Source: Diphasiastrum complanatum (Eukaryota; Streptophyta; Lycopodiopsida; Lycopodiales; Lycopodiaceae). From it: a DNA stretch of 64,000 bases. This document shows positions 48,131-60,700 of the stretch, piece after piece. Where the stretch lies: assembly GCA_029204225.1 (NCBI GenBank), contig CM055094.1, forward strand, positions 72,384,384-72,448,383, in the 5' to 3' direction. Numbering within the stretch: the stretch's first letter is position 1; every line of letters starts with the position of its first letter. The notes beneath the pieces are model-generated. The model ran no database searches and was not told the origin of the DNA. It saw only the letters and a list, made by a program, of their open reading frames with translations. The position numbers were made by a program, and so were the translations under genes.

Positions 48131-50051
48131 AGCAAAACATCGGAATCACCTGGCCCTTTCTCGTCTCAGGATATTCTGGTCATCTATCCATGACATTTGA
48201 ATGAAAAAAAGTCTGTTCTTAATCTTTGCAGGCTAAAAAGTTCGGTTATTTATGTGTTTTCTCTTTTGATATTGTTTAATTTTCAAGATATCTAAAATTT
48301 AAGCTTTTCTCTTTTGATATTGTTTAATCTTTAGGATATCTAAAATTCAAGTGCAAAAATTTGAAACTTATAGTGGAGAAGGAGAACCTAGATTGCAATT
48401 ATGGTTACTATGTTTGAAAGCATATGAAATTGAGAAGCTCTTTTTGTAAACGTATGACCTATTTCACACAATAATATGAATAAGTACTATGACTATCCCT
48501 TGGTTTCTTGGTTTAGTCTAAACATTGTCATCACCAATTTCGGGAGCCCTTGTTTGAATTCATATACAAGGCTTAGCTTAGTGGACATGTTGAGCTGCCA
48601 TGTCCTTGATAGTATCTCATCCTACTAAAACAGAGGTGCTTATACAGAGAAGAATTAAGTCAAGTGACATATCCATCGATAGGCCTGAGAACTAGGAGCT
48701 CCTCATAGAACAAACTATATTGCAAATTCTTCGAGTCAATTATGATAATATAGATTTGTCTAGAAGGTCGTAAAACCTTATTTTTTGAATAACCTGAGCA
48801 ATAAACAGAAATAAGACAGCCTTATCGTACATATCAAAAGTAATTTCTTATTAATATCTACAAGTGTTATTAGCCTAATCTTTGAACTAGCCTTGGCGAA
48901 GAGCTCACTTTCAATGGAGGTGCCTTTGATAGGAAGCACATAGTCAGAATAGCACATTGTTCAACCATTTATGGCTTTCTCACTTTTGGTATCCTAAAAA
49001 CAATATGGTGTTTCACTAAAACCAAATGTGTAGGTCTGTGCGGTTTATTAGGGGCACTACTGTGTCCTTTTGTAAGAATCTAAATAAACTAGAGTATCTT
49101 ACATTTCTAAAAAAATGGCAAAAGAGCCTTTGTTAGGTGCGCATGACATTCTAAATTACTAATGCTTTTGGAGAAGGTAGTCTTTAGAAATGAAGCTTTG
49201 TTGTATTGTGCCATGCTTACACAGGTCATTCTTGGATTGAAAGTATGCTTTCAGCACCCTTATCAATGCCCAACAACACGAGATAAGCAAATTATTATTC
49301 TATCTGATGTGAAGCTTTTTTCTTACAAATTTGATTTGGTTTTGCATAAATCATGCTTTTGAAGTGGCTAGTTTAAGTCCTTTGTTTGCAAGTATTCTGC
49401 TGCAATCGAGCAACGAGGTTTTACTAACTATTGATTCATTTCAAGAGCTGGTTCCAGCTAACTCTGTTTAGCTTTAGCAGTGCAGTTTGCAAACCTCCTA
49501 CGTTTTCTAGATTTAGGTTAATTGACAAGATGCTCACATGTACTTTCCCTCACACACATATCAAGAACTAGGGCCTTCACTTGATTGGCTTTGCTCTTTC
49601 AAGTCAACCTTCATTTGGGGGCTATTGCCTCCAGAAAAATTATAGAAATCCGGCCTACTGGTTCTATAGATGCATAATGCTAGTATGGTTATACGCCTGG
49701 GCATGAGACCTACTCGTACTCTTTGGGTGCTGATCATGAAATGCTAATATGGATGTTCAACTACACCTTAGAAATATTCACCTATACCTTAGAAGACCAA
49801 AAACATATGGATTTCCAGGAGGAGCCGTAACTCAATTTGTCTCTATAAGCTATTCATTTTCAAAGGTTTATTGGTTATGTGAATGTAATTCTGTTCTTAC
49901 ATTAGGTGATCATGGATTGAGCACATATTACCAGCAGCTTAATGTAGATTACCTCACAGTTGATAGCAGCCTCTAATTTACAATAGGACCTTTTTATCCT
50001 CTAGATTCAATGAACAAAATCTACAATAATATGTAGTGGATATGTACTGGT
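48131..50051. other. Unassigned 1.9-kb stretch
   Basis: A short tandem pair, CTTTTGATATTGTTTAAT...GATATCTAAAAT, occurs at 48,258 and 48,308. A 75-residue frame at 49,749 has no features. Otherwise nothing seen. Confidence 0.3.
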
Positions 50052-50706
50052 TGTTGAAATCCAAAAGGTTCACACGTGTGGGAAAACCAATTGCAAGTGT
50101 GAATGATCTTATTAAGCTTTGTGTTTAGCACATAAACTAATTTTAGATTGAATATCAAGATCTAGATCAAGAATTTATGACTAAAACATAATCTAGCATA
50201 CTAGTAATCAAAGAATGATTACTTTCACTATCAAATGAGAAAAGTACAAAGAAATTAATGCATTAGCATAGCCTCCTCCTCGAGTTAGAGAGAGAGTGCA
50301 AAATTCAAGCATACAAGGTAATAGATCCAAATTGACAATAAATGGCTCCAATGCTTGGTTCATCATCAAAAATTGTGAGAGAACTCTCATACATTTATGG
50401 TGAATGGATTAGCTCGTGGTAGAGCTGGCATTCATCTACCTTCTTCCACATCAGAAAGTGAAAACTAACAAACTAACGACATATGTCACTTTACATGCAT
50501 ATCTATCTACCTACTTTTACCATGTGGCAATTTCTAAACTAGAATTGTCCAAATCACTATGCATGTGTCCATTACACTTCCTTGCATGTCACTTTGGAAC
50601 GCTTACAATCTTTGCATGTGATATGACTCGAGTTTCTACAAGCTCATATTTGGCATATTTATGCCTACAATCTATATGCATGTTGTACTTGACCAACTAG
50701 ACTTCA
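50052..50706 (-). repeat. 3' LTR of copia element C2 (655 bp)
   Basis: It pairs with 55,092-55,751 at roughly 95% identity by eye. On the minus strand it starts TGAAGTCTAGTTGG and ends GGATTTCAACA, so TG...CA. It directly abuts RNase H coding sequence with no polypurine tract between. Confidence 0.92.
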
Positions 50707-50712
50707 GAGATA

Positions 50713-51953
50713 TGGTATCTTGCTTTTTGGAAAGCCAAGATATTAAATTTCCTCCAAGGTATATTACATATGCACTTGTAGATTTCCGATCCAATTTATC
50801 ACTAGCAAAATCCGAATTAATAATATCCAATCATAGAAAGGTCTTAGCTTTTGTACAACAATCCATAATCATAGGTTGAAGATATGTATCTAAGTACCCT
50901 TTTGGCCATTTTTCAATGATGAATTGTAGGATTTTGCATAGCTTGGCTTAACTTATGAACGCTAAAACTTATATCAGGCCTAGTTATGGCAATCCAAATT
51001 AAGGAGCCTATAAGACTCCTAAAAAGAGTGATGTCCACGAAGGATCTTTCATCAGCTTTATTAGGATCTTTCACAATTTGCTCCATTGGAGTATCAATAC
51101 TCTTACAATCTAACATATGAAATTTCTTCAACATTGAAAGAGCATACTTGGATTGACAAATAAAAGCTTTATCATTATGAAAGTCAATCTCTAGGCCTAA
51201 AATGTAATGAATTTTTCCAAGATCTTGCATCTTAAATTCTCCTCCAAGTGCAACTTTAGTTTCTTCAACTAAATTGATACAACTTCCACTTAGGATAATA
51301 TCATCAACATAAATTAGAAGAATGATAATATCACTAACATAAAACTTGATATACATGGAAGGATCATAGTCACTAAGAACGAATCCTAGTGAGATAAGAA
51401 AAGAGTTAAGTTGAGCATACCACGATCTTGGTGCTTGCTTTAGTCCATAAAGACCTTTGAAGAGCAAGCAAACTTTGGACTCATCCTTGATGAATCCTTG
51501 AGGTTGTTCCATATAGATTTCTTCTTCTAGATATCCATTCAAAAAAGCATTTGAGACATCTAATTGGAACACCTTCCATTTGAAAAAACAAGCAATGGAT
51601 ATGATAATTCTTATTGACACCATCTTTGCAACAGGTGCAAAGGTCTCTTCATAATCAAGTCCATGAATTTGGGCAAAGTCCTTTCCACAAAGTCTTGCCT
51701 TACATTTGTTGATTGTGCCATCTTGATTATATTTGACTCGAAAAACCCATTTGTAACCAATAGTGTGCTTGTTGGATGGAAGATCCACAAGCTCCCATGT
51801 TTTGTTGGTAGTCAATGCATCATATTCCTGCTTCATGGCTAAAAACCATTCTTTTGAGTTAAGTGCCTCTTGAACATCCTTTGGCTCTTCACGTGAGATA
51901 AAATATGCATAACTAGTGGAATCAAAATCCATTTGTTTGTCCTTTTTTACCAT
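50713..51953 (-). pseudogene. Copia C2 reverse transcriptase and truncated RNase H
   Basis: RT is open from 51,953 to 50,913. It has NKTWELVDLPSNKHTIGYKW, ARLCGKDFAQIHGLDYEETF, FQLDVSNAFLNGYLEEEIYM, LYGLKQAPRSWY and the catalytic box LIYVDDIILSG. After one stop (HH*) it continues as MAKRVLRYI and an RNase H stretch, SDFASDKLDRKSTSAYVIY then ISWLSKKQDTIS. There it meets the LTR. The last third of RNase H and the polypurine tract are missing. ARLCGK replaces the usual ARLVAKG. Confidence 0.9.
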
Positions 51954-53554
51954 ATGAGAGCCTCTTAGGCTCGAATCTTTCTCTTAGTGATCTTCTAGGT
52001 GAGAAGATTCTAGGTGACTCCTCCTCAATTCTCGGCCCCATCCCTCCATGATAATCTTCAAGAGAGACAATAGGAGAACCTTTTTGTGATTCTTTGATCT
52101 CGGCCTCATTAAAGATGTATTTCTGGTTTTCATGGAATATAACATCTCTACTCTCAATTGTAATTGAGGTAGAGGGAACATAAATTCTGTATGTCTTCCT
52201 GTTGGATGAATACCCAACCATGATCCCTTCGCTTGAATTTGGATCATCTTTTCTCCTTGTTTCCAAGGGAATATATGTACAAAGCAAGTACATCCGAAAA
52301 CTCTAAGGTGATCAACCTTAGGCTTCTTCTTGAATAAGACTTCATATGGTGATCTTCCTGCAAGAGTATTGTGAGGTAGTCTATTGCACAAATAATTTGC
52401 ACAATTTATTGCTTCTCCCCAAAATTCAATAGGCAAAGAAGCTTCAATTGGAATTGCTTTAGCACATTCACATAAGATCTATTTTCCCTTTCAGCAATCC
52501 CATTTTGATATGAAGAATAAGCACAAGAAAAATCTCTCTTGATCCCTTCAAGCTCACAATAATCATGGAATTTATTGAAGATGTATTCACCTCCTCCATC
52601 ACATCTCAAAGCTTTAACTTTAAGAGAAAATTGTTTCTCGACATAAGCTTTGAAAACTAGGAAGTAATCAAATGCCATAGCTTTTGAAGAAAGAAGGTAT
52701 AACCAAGTATATCTTTTGAAATCATCAATGAAGGTAACAAAACATGTAGCACCACCAATACTTTTTGAGGAAGAAAAATGAACATCCGAGTGTATTAATT
52801 GCAATGGATGAGTAGTCTTAATGGAAGACTTTTGATATGGCTTTCTAAGTGATTTTGCAATGGCACAAGCCTCACATGGCTTGATATCTTTGGAAAGTGA
52901 TCTTGGTAAGCCAATAGCCTTATCATCCTTGATCATAGAAAGCATAGATTTGAAATTGGGATGTCCCAATCTCCTATGCCATAACTCCTCCTTAGAAATA
53001 AAAGCAATTTCACAAAAATTTGCGTTTCCATGAGGATTTAACTTGAAGATGCCACCATATCTAGATCCATGAGCTAGGATCTCATCACCTTTCTTAATAA
53101 TGCAAGTATTAACATTGAATTTCACATCACAACCACAATCAAGCAATTTTCCAACACTTATCAAGTTCTTTGTAAGCTTAGGAACAAAAAGAACATTGGA
53201 AAGTGGCAGAACTTTAGAAGAAGCAAGTTTTAAAGGAATATTTCCAATTCCTTCAATAGAGCACTCGTGATCATTTGTTGTATATATAGAGCTTTTGAAT
53301 CCTTCATAAGGTACAATTAGATCAAAAGACTTCTTAGAACAACACATATGTGATGAAGCACCATTGTCGATGTACCATGCTCCATCCTTCTTGAAGGGTG
53401 TTGAAGAAAAGCTTGACACCATGAGGGATCCTTCTCCTTCACTTGCTATAGAGTTTTCTTCTTTCTCATTAGAGAGATTTGGTGGTTTGAGTTGATTTTT
53501 CTTTTTGAAGCAATTAGAGGCATAGTGCCCCTTCTTGCCACAAAAGAAACACAT
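51954..53554 (-). pseudogene. Copia C2 zinc knuckle, protease and integrase
   Basis: It begins with CFFCGKKGHYASNCFKKK, a CCHC knuckle. Protease follows with WYIDNGASSHMC, where the active site DSGA is DNGA. Then GAG-pre-integrase (ELWHRRLGHPNFKSM), the integrase zinc (CEACAIAKS) and core (HSDVHFSS, FIDDFKRYTWLYLL, RCDGGGEYIFNKFHDYC, YQNGIAERENR). A frame change near 52,430 leads to PIEFWGEAINCANYLCNRLP and the C-terminal VFGCTCFVHI. The DNGA change would impair proteolysis if real. Confidence 0.88.
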
Positions 53555-54302
53555 TACTTTTTTCTTCTTGGTCTTGGAAGTAGAAGGATGAGTTGAGTCA
53601 TCTTCTTCTCCATCTTTATCTTTGTCCTTTGCTTTGTCTTTGGTGAAGTCCTCCCTTTATGCTTGTCCTTGACAAAGAGAGCTTTGTCTTTTTCAATATG
53701 CTCGAGTTTGTTCATCCTTGAAAGTTTGTAACTTTGCCTTGCTTCGTTAGAAATAAGAATTTCTTGAAGAGCCTCCAAATTGGGCAACTCCTCTTTTATA
53801 GCAAAGGATTGAACAAGATTATCATAGTCTTCTTTTAAGTCATTAAGAATGACTTGTACTAGCTCATCTTGGTTGATTGTGACACCAACACAAGCAAGCT
53901 CTCTATGAAGATCTTTTCTTCTCAAAAAATAATTTGATGCACTCTCCTCACTTCTTTGAAAACTTTGAAAGATCTGATTTCTAAGAGTGAGAATTCTAGA
54001 AGTATTCTTAGCTTCATAAATTGACTTAAGTGCATCCCAAGCTTCTTTAGCAGTGGTGCAAGATCCTATTTCTCTTAGAATTTCATTAGAGACATTCATC
54101 TTAATGAAATGTAGAGCCATCCTAGCTCTCTTCTTAAATTTTGGTATTTCAAGTTGTGCTTGAGGCTCCTCCTTAATACCAAGTACTATGTCCATTACAT
54201 CTTGGAGTATGAGAATAGACTCCATCCTAACCTTCCATATTGAATATTGGAGGTGCTTAGTCTTTCACTTGCTTCTAAGAGATATCCTCCTATAGATGCC
54301 AT
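53554..54302 (-). pseudogene. Copia C2 gag
   Basis: ATG 54,302 (MASIGGYLLEASERL) starts a short N-terminus. After an indel near 54,240 the open frame from 54,225 gives the UBN2-type copia gag: MALHFIKMNVSNEILREIG, AKEAWDALKSIYEAKN, ELVQVILNDLKEDYDNLVQS and LEALQEILISNEAR. A Lys-rich tail leads to the knuckle at 53,551. Structural protein of the particle. Confidence 0.85.
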
Positions 54303-55078
54303 GTTTGTGAAGACTTCTTGTAAATAGACAACAATATGTTTGATCTAGTTTCAGACAAGCTAAATGTTGCTACACTTCTCACTATAGGAATTTTCAAAGG
54401 GTGAACTACCAAATCCTATGTGAAATCTTGCAACTGCATTTGATATAGGTCTGAAATATTTCATCAATACAATACAAACTAGACCAACCTCTCAAAGTGA
54501 ATTGGAGTATAGACAAATTTTTGCTCTTTCTTTTTTTGGCACGTGTGGAATGCTTAAAGACAACACTATTGGCTCAGAAATACTCAAATTGTTTGAAGCA
54601 ATGTGTTAAATGACTCAAAACTTTGTCTAGATCTCGAGTTTGTTGAATTGATATACACAAGAAATGGATTTTTAATCAAACAAGCAAATTTTGAATCAAA
54701 TCAAAAAATGGTCACTCGGATTTTGGCTCTCTCCCTACCCTTCTTTATGAGCTTATAACTCTTGATAGACACATTGATTGATTTGAAACCAATTGCTATG
54801 GAAAGTAGACCTTACTAGCTTTCCATCAAGCTATAACATCAATATCTTTGGACCTAAGATTAAAGAGATAAAGAGGTTTGAAGTATTCTGATTTTCACAC
54901 GTGTGAAAATCCAAAATTATGTACAACATCAGTTTTGATCTGAAAACCTTGTTTCTAACTTCTTTGGTCCAAACAGTTTCCAAAAAAAGGTAAAGAAAAG
55001 CGGTAAACTACTTCCTTGCTTGAATAGAACTCAAAATTTCTTACACAGTCAATGATAATAGCATGCAAAGCTTAATTT
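54303..55078 (-). other. Untranslated leader of copia C2
   Basis: Sequence between primer-binding site and gag, about 780 nt, AT-rich, no frame. Confidence 0.6.
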
Positions 55079-55091
55079 GGCTATGATACCA
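55079..55091 (-). other. Primer-binding site of copia C2
   Basis: On the minus strand TGGTATCATAGCC follows the LTR end CAACA. It matches the tRNA-iMet complement with one change (CATAGCC for CAGAGCC). Confidence 0.88.
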
Positions 55092-55751
55092 TGTTGAAAT
55101 CCAATAGGTTCACACGTGTGGGAAAACCAATTGCAAGTTTGAATGATCTTATTAAACTTTGTGTTTACCACATAAACTGATTCTAGATTGAATATCAAGA
55201 TCTAGTTCAAGAATTTATGACTAAAACACAATCTAGCATACTAGTAATCAAAGAATGGTTACTTTCACTATCAAATGAGGAAAGTACAAAGAAATTAATG
55301 CATTAGCATAGCCTCCTCCTCGAGTTAGAGAGAGAGTGCAAAATTCAAGCATACAAGGTAATAGATCCAAATTGACAAGAAATGGCTCCAATGCTTGGTT
55401 CATCATCAAAAATTGTGAGAGAACTCTCATACATTTATGGTGAATGGATTAGCTTGTGGTAGATCTAGCATTCATCTACCTTCTTCCACATCAGAAAGTG
55501 AAAACTAACAAACTAATGGCATATGTCACTTTACATGCATATCTATCTACCTACTTTTACCATGTGGCAATTTCTAAACTAGAATTGTCCTAATCACTAT
55601 GCATGTGTCCATTACACTTTGTGCATGCCTTGCATGTCACTTTGGGACACTTACAATCTATGCTTGTGATATGACTCGAGTTTCTACAAGCTCATATTTG
55701 GCATATCTATGCCTACAATCTATATGCTTGTACTTGACCAACTAGACTTCA
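55092..55751 (-). repeat. 5' LTR of copia C2 (660 bp)
   Basis: Partner of 50,052-50,706. The bases outside the two LTRs (CTGGT before 50,052, TATAA after 55,751) do not match, so no target duplication is visible. Confidence 0.92.
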
Positions 55752-57009
55752 TATAATCCATGTAGCTCGAATTTACTCTAGGCCAAATTTGGCATTTGCA
55801 ATATGAAACATTACATACATGTAGAAAAAACTTTATCACAACCAAAAGTCAAGATAGATGATTTTTCTATTTCAACACTGGTGACCATTCTCTTCTTGTA
55901 GTTTATTTGCATTAATCAGATTGTACGTTCAGACCCATTATATTCCGATGGTTTTGGGTCATATAACAAGCTTTTAAGGGTAGAAGTTAAGTGCATATGA
56001 ATGTTCTATCAAGTATGTGGCATCTATCTTCTCCAAGGCACTCCTGACAAGTAGGGTATTGTGTCATGCAGGATGGAATTGAGGGTATAAGACATTGTAA
56101 TTGAATCACATATTTTAAAGTATGCATGCATTTTCAACTATTTATGCTAAATCAAGTTCTTTTCTAAGCATGATGCATTTTCAACGTAAGTTGCCTATGA
56201 CATTGCCTTTATCCAAAATTATAAATGCCTTCTACAACATGTAAACAATTGTTTATGTAAGTGGTTATCGATTGTATAGTTCTGATTTCCTAGAAATTAC
56301 ATGGAGATCTCTTGCATTTTTCATAAAAGTTTGCATAAATTTCTAATCATAAGGATGTTAAATTCTCATGATTTTTTAAGTACTATGATTGCTAAGGTTT
56401 AGATGTGTTTATTTTTGTCACTCAATGCCAAAGTAAGACTAGATCCCAAAGGAAGGGTGAAACTTGGTTTGAAATTGATTAGTTTATTCAAAGGCCAGAA
56501 ATGATTAAATCATGTTTTTTCAATCTAGTTGCCTTTTAGAATTTTTGAAACCTTCTATACCTATAAAGATGGCCTGCTGTGCACTTGCAAATTGTTTAAT
56601 AGAATTCATGCAAGAAATCAAGCCCTTGCATTTTGATAGTTAAAGCCATTTATGAACATGTCAATGGGAAACATATATTTCAAAGCATGGAATGGACTTT
56701 CCGTTAATAGCATGTCTACGTAGTCTTTGAAAGTCAAGAGTTTGTAGTACTCACACTTGGATTGCCTAATTTAGCATAGACTAATTTAGCATGGATTGCC
56801 TACTATAAAAAGGAATAATTGTAAATCATGTCTATACTTCAAGAGTTTTAATTGAATGTTTACCTAAAGTCAAGAAGTTATGAGAGGATAATATTTTACT
56901 AGGGGATGCGGTTGGGTCTGTCAAGGAAGAGACTTCAATAGGGACAATAGCCAAGGTGGAAGGCCGCAGTGGTGGACCTCAACCCTTCCCCATCGTGAAA
57001 ATATTTCTT
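55752..57009. other. Unassigned AT-rich 1.26 kb
   Basis: No frame, repeat partner or RNA gene seen. It lies between two minus-strand copia elements and may include lost 3' sequence of the second. Confidence 0.3.
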
Positions 57010-59568
57010 TTACTTTTTCCTATGATATCTCCATTCGGTCCATACTTCAGCCTTGTATACCCACTTGCATTTTATAGTCTTTCGCTTATCTAGTAATGGC
57101 TGCAATGTCCATACCTGATTCTTCCTCATGGATTCCATCCCCTCATTCATGGCTTGGATCCATTTGTCTTTCTCTGGACATTCAATCGCTTTCTCGAATG
57201 TTTGTGGTTCTCCACTGAATCCACAAAACTCTTCTAATGTAGAAGCTGAGCTGCCTGGCACAAATCTTCCTGACACTCTTTGTTCTCTTGTTGATCTTCT
57301 AGGAGATCCTTCTGGAACTGCAATGCTCTTACCTTTATTTGCTCTGCTAGGTCAAGAACCATTTCGGTTTATAGGTATTGTAGCAGTAGGTTGGCTTGCG
57401 AATCTTTCTTCATCTGATTCATCACTCGAATGAGATGCGACTCGAACATTTTGGTCTAAGTGTTTGTCCTATACTCCCTCTATCATAGTTGGTAGATTAT
57501 AGTACTGTCTTCCAAGGACTTCATAACTGACAAGATAAGCATTGGCCATTGTTCTACTTTCATCAAATTTGACATCTCTGACTGTCTTCACTGTGTTTGT
57601 CTCTGGCATATAGACTATGTAGTATGATGAATGATTGTCATATTCTACAAGATATCTTTGTTCTTCTTTCTCATCAAGCTTATTTTGAAGCTTGTCAAGA
57701 ACATGTGCATGTGTTGCATAGCCAAAGATTCGAATGTGAGTCAGATTGGGTTTTCTATCCCACCGTAATTCGTGTAGTGTTGTGTGAGGAACGTCAAATT
57801 CTCCTATCCTATTCTGAATCTTAGTAGTTGTAGCTACTGCTTCAGCCCACAGCATTCTTGGAGCCTTCGAATAGGCCATCATGCACCTGACAACTTCCAT
57901 CAGAGTCCTGTTATTTCTTTCTAAAACACTGTTGTGCTGCAATGTGTAAGATGCAGTTCTTTTATGAATGATTCCATGATCATTGCAGAAGTCAGTGAAT
58001 CGGTTTGAGATGTATTTTCCACCTCGATCTGTTCTGATCTGCTTCACTTCATTTTCAGTGTATCTTTCTGTCCAATTCACATACTCTGTGAGCTTGTCAA
58101 ATGCTTCTGATTTATTGTGAATAAAGTAGACTATGGAAAATTTGTTGTAATCATCAATAAAGGTTATATAATACTTTGAGCCTCCTACTAAGATCACATT
58201 GAAAGCCCCACAGATGTCAAAATGTACTAACTCTAGAATCTTGGTTGTTCTGTAGGAGTCCTTGACAAAAGGAGTACGTGACATCTAACCCTTCAAACAT
58301 GCATCACAGGTCATCGAACTAGTTGTATTTGAGATGCTCACCCCTGTGATTGTTCCATGATGACTTGCTTGATATAGTGCCATTGAATTTATATGGCATA
58401 GTCTCCTATGCCATAGAGTATCTGGCAAATCATCATGAGTCTGATGCACTTGATCTGTAGGTAGGCATACCTTCATGTGATACAAGTTGTCTTTTCTTCT
58501 ACCTTGAGTGATTAGTGTACTGGTACTTGCATCAACAACATTGCATGCTTCGTCTGAAAATGTTACACGCATCCCTGCATCAGCTATTCTTGCCACTGAT
58601 AGCAAGTCTTGCTGCAGTGTAGGCACGAACAGAACATCTTCGAGTCATCTATCTCTGCCATTAGTGTTGAGCGATAGTGAGCCAATACAACCCTTCTTAT
58701 GACAGTGGATACACTCGATTTTGGGATTAAGCCAACACGAATCGATAGTATGTCCTTCGCGTTTGCATCTCACGCATGTCTTCTTGTCTCCACTATGTTG
58801 TTTCGACCTTTATTTGTTCTTCCATTTGTCTTTGCTAGCTCCTTCTTCTGCTTGCTGATCTCGATCCTCCTTTCGATCTGACTCCCTCTTAGGCTTGAAT
58901 TGCTTCTTTGCTTTCTCTTTGTTGTTGTAGAGGGCTTGGTCAGATGCATCCTTGTGATCAAGATGCTCTTCAGCTTCGACTTCTTCTCGAATCTCAACAA
59001 TAGCCTTTTCGAGTGTCATAGTAGGATCCTTTGCTAGCAACATTCTGGTTGTCTAGAAGGATCTTGGTAAGGCTCTCAATAGATAGGTAAGCTGCTTCTC
59101 TGCTGATACTATATTTTCTATTCTAGAATTGTTTAATGAAAGAAATAGATCTTTCATCTTTCTGATAAAGGAAGTGCAATCTTTGCCATCCCACTATAGA
59201 TTTGTCAGCCGATCTTCAAACAGCATGATCTGACTGCATGATTTCATCTAAAATCTTGTGAGTAATGTATCCCGCATCTCTTTTGTTTTAGAGATTGTAG
59301 TCAGGTCAAGAGTTAGGCTATCCTCGATGGATGAAGATAACACGGCTACTGCCTTGTCATTCTTTTCCCTCCATTCACGTAGCTCCTTGCATGTAGTTGT
59401 AGGCATCTCCTCGGTGCCATCTACCCAGGGAAATAATCCTTCTCCCTTTCGAATCAATGAGGTCTTAACTTTCCATGCTAGGAAGTTAGATCTTGATGAG
59501 TCGAGGATTGTACAGATCTTTGATTGTATACTGCTTATTGAAGCCATTGTTGTGAATTGTGTTCTCAC
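57010..59568 (-). pseudogene. Copia C1 gag to RT start, truncated
   Basis: Gag starts near 59,550 (MASISSIQSKICTILD) with KVKTSLIRKGEGLFPWVDG. A charged linker and a knuckle follow near 58,740 (CVRCKREGHTIDSC). The protease region is much reduced and ends in LEDVLFVPTLQQDLLSV. GAG-pre-integrase (DTLWHRRLCHINSMAL) and integrase follow: MSRTPFVKDSYRTTKI, FIDDYNKFSIVYFI, RTDRGGKYISNRFTDFC and a TLQHNSVLERNN motif. RT stops after KWVYKAEVW at 57,010, so the catalytic palm and RNase H are gone. Stops lie at 58,626, 58,285 and 57,469. Confidence 0.85.
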
Positions 59569-59643
59569 TTGTTGATGGTTCTTTGTTTGAATGCTTAGCC
59601 TCCTGGATCTGATAGCTTTGCGGCTATGTCAGATTATGACAGG

Positions 59644-59657
59644 TGGCTCTGGTACCA
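59644..59657 (-). other. Primer-binding site of copia C1
   Basis: On the minus strand TGGTACCAGAGCCA, a near match to the tRNA-iMet complement. Confidence 0.82.
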
Positions 59658-59659
59658 CT

Positions 59660-60700
59660 TATGTGAAAAAAATGATGGAACATAAATTGCAAATATCAAT
59701 CAGCCTCTAATACAAAACAAACCAAAGCAAAACAAAGCAAAGTGAAACTAGAATGAGCTCTGATATTGACATTGCTTAAGTGAAATCAAATTAATCACGA
59801 GCGAAATCAATTCGGATGAATTTCAGATATGATTGCTGGCCATTGTCCGCTATATCATTCCTACAATCCTCCAGAAAATAGACAGACATTGTTGATCTAC
59901 GTTATAGATTAATACAACATTCAACAAAATTGAACTAGTGTGCGAAATTGATAAAACAAGTGAATGAGATACACAAGCGATAGCACACAGTAATTCATTC
60001 GAGATGAGACAAAAAATTAAGAGTGATATGTGCGTGATAGCTACAATATCATCTATTGATCCTCTTGATTTCGAGCGCTGTATGACAGACCGAACAGCGC
60101 ATTGACGTAAGAGAAGTGATCTTCTCCCATGAGTAGTGTTTCGCTTACTAGCGGACTTCTTGGATCTATGTAGATCCTGCTTACAAAATTGTCTCACTCA
60201 CAGGTGGACTTTTATTTTGTATATTTTCTATCTACTACTGTGTGTATTTTATACATTTAGTAATTGCATACACTCAGAGTTGCATCTATGCTTACATAGA
60301 TTAATCAATCTATAACTAATCATGGATTACAAGAATGGTGGATTAGGCACGTCCTAATGCATTGATGTCATCATATCAGATTAGGGGTTCTGTACTTCAT
60401 GATACTTGTATGATCTTTATAATCCTTTGGAGCGTGAAGGTTGAAAAAGTGTCGCGAAGATTTTTGTGTCACTTCAATTCATTTGACTTTCGCATCATCT
60501 GACTTTCTCTTGTTGTGTCATGAGCACTTTTCTTTCGCGAATATTTCGTGTTCGTGTCTTTTCAACAGGTTGGGAGTTGAAAGCTAAGAAAGCCTTGGTA
60601 ACAAAAACATTTTGTTTCTTCAGCGTAGTTGCGTAACTCTGTATACAATATCTATATATATAAAGATATTTAAGAGAGAGAGTGTAAGGGTGGTGTTAAC
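59660..60700 (-). repeat. 5' LTR of copia C1 (ends approximate)
   Basis: Lies behind the primer-binding site and shares blocks with the fragments at 9.25-10.35 kb. A TATATATA-rich word near 60,650 may be the TATA box on the minus strand. The outer end cannot be fixed without a second full copy. Confidence 0.6.
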
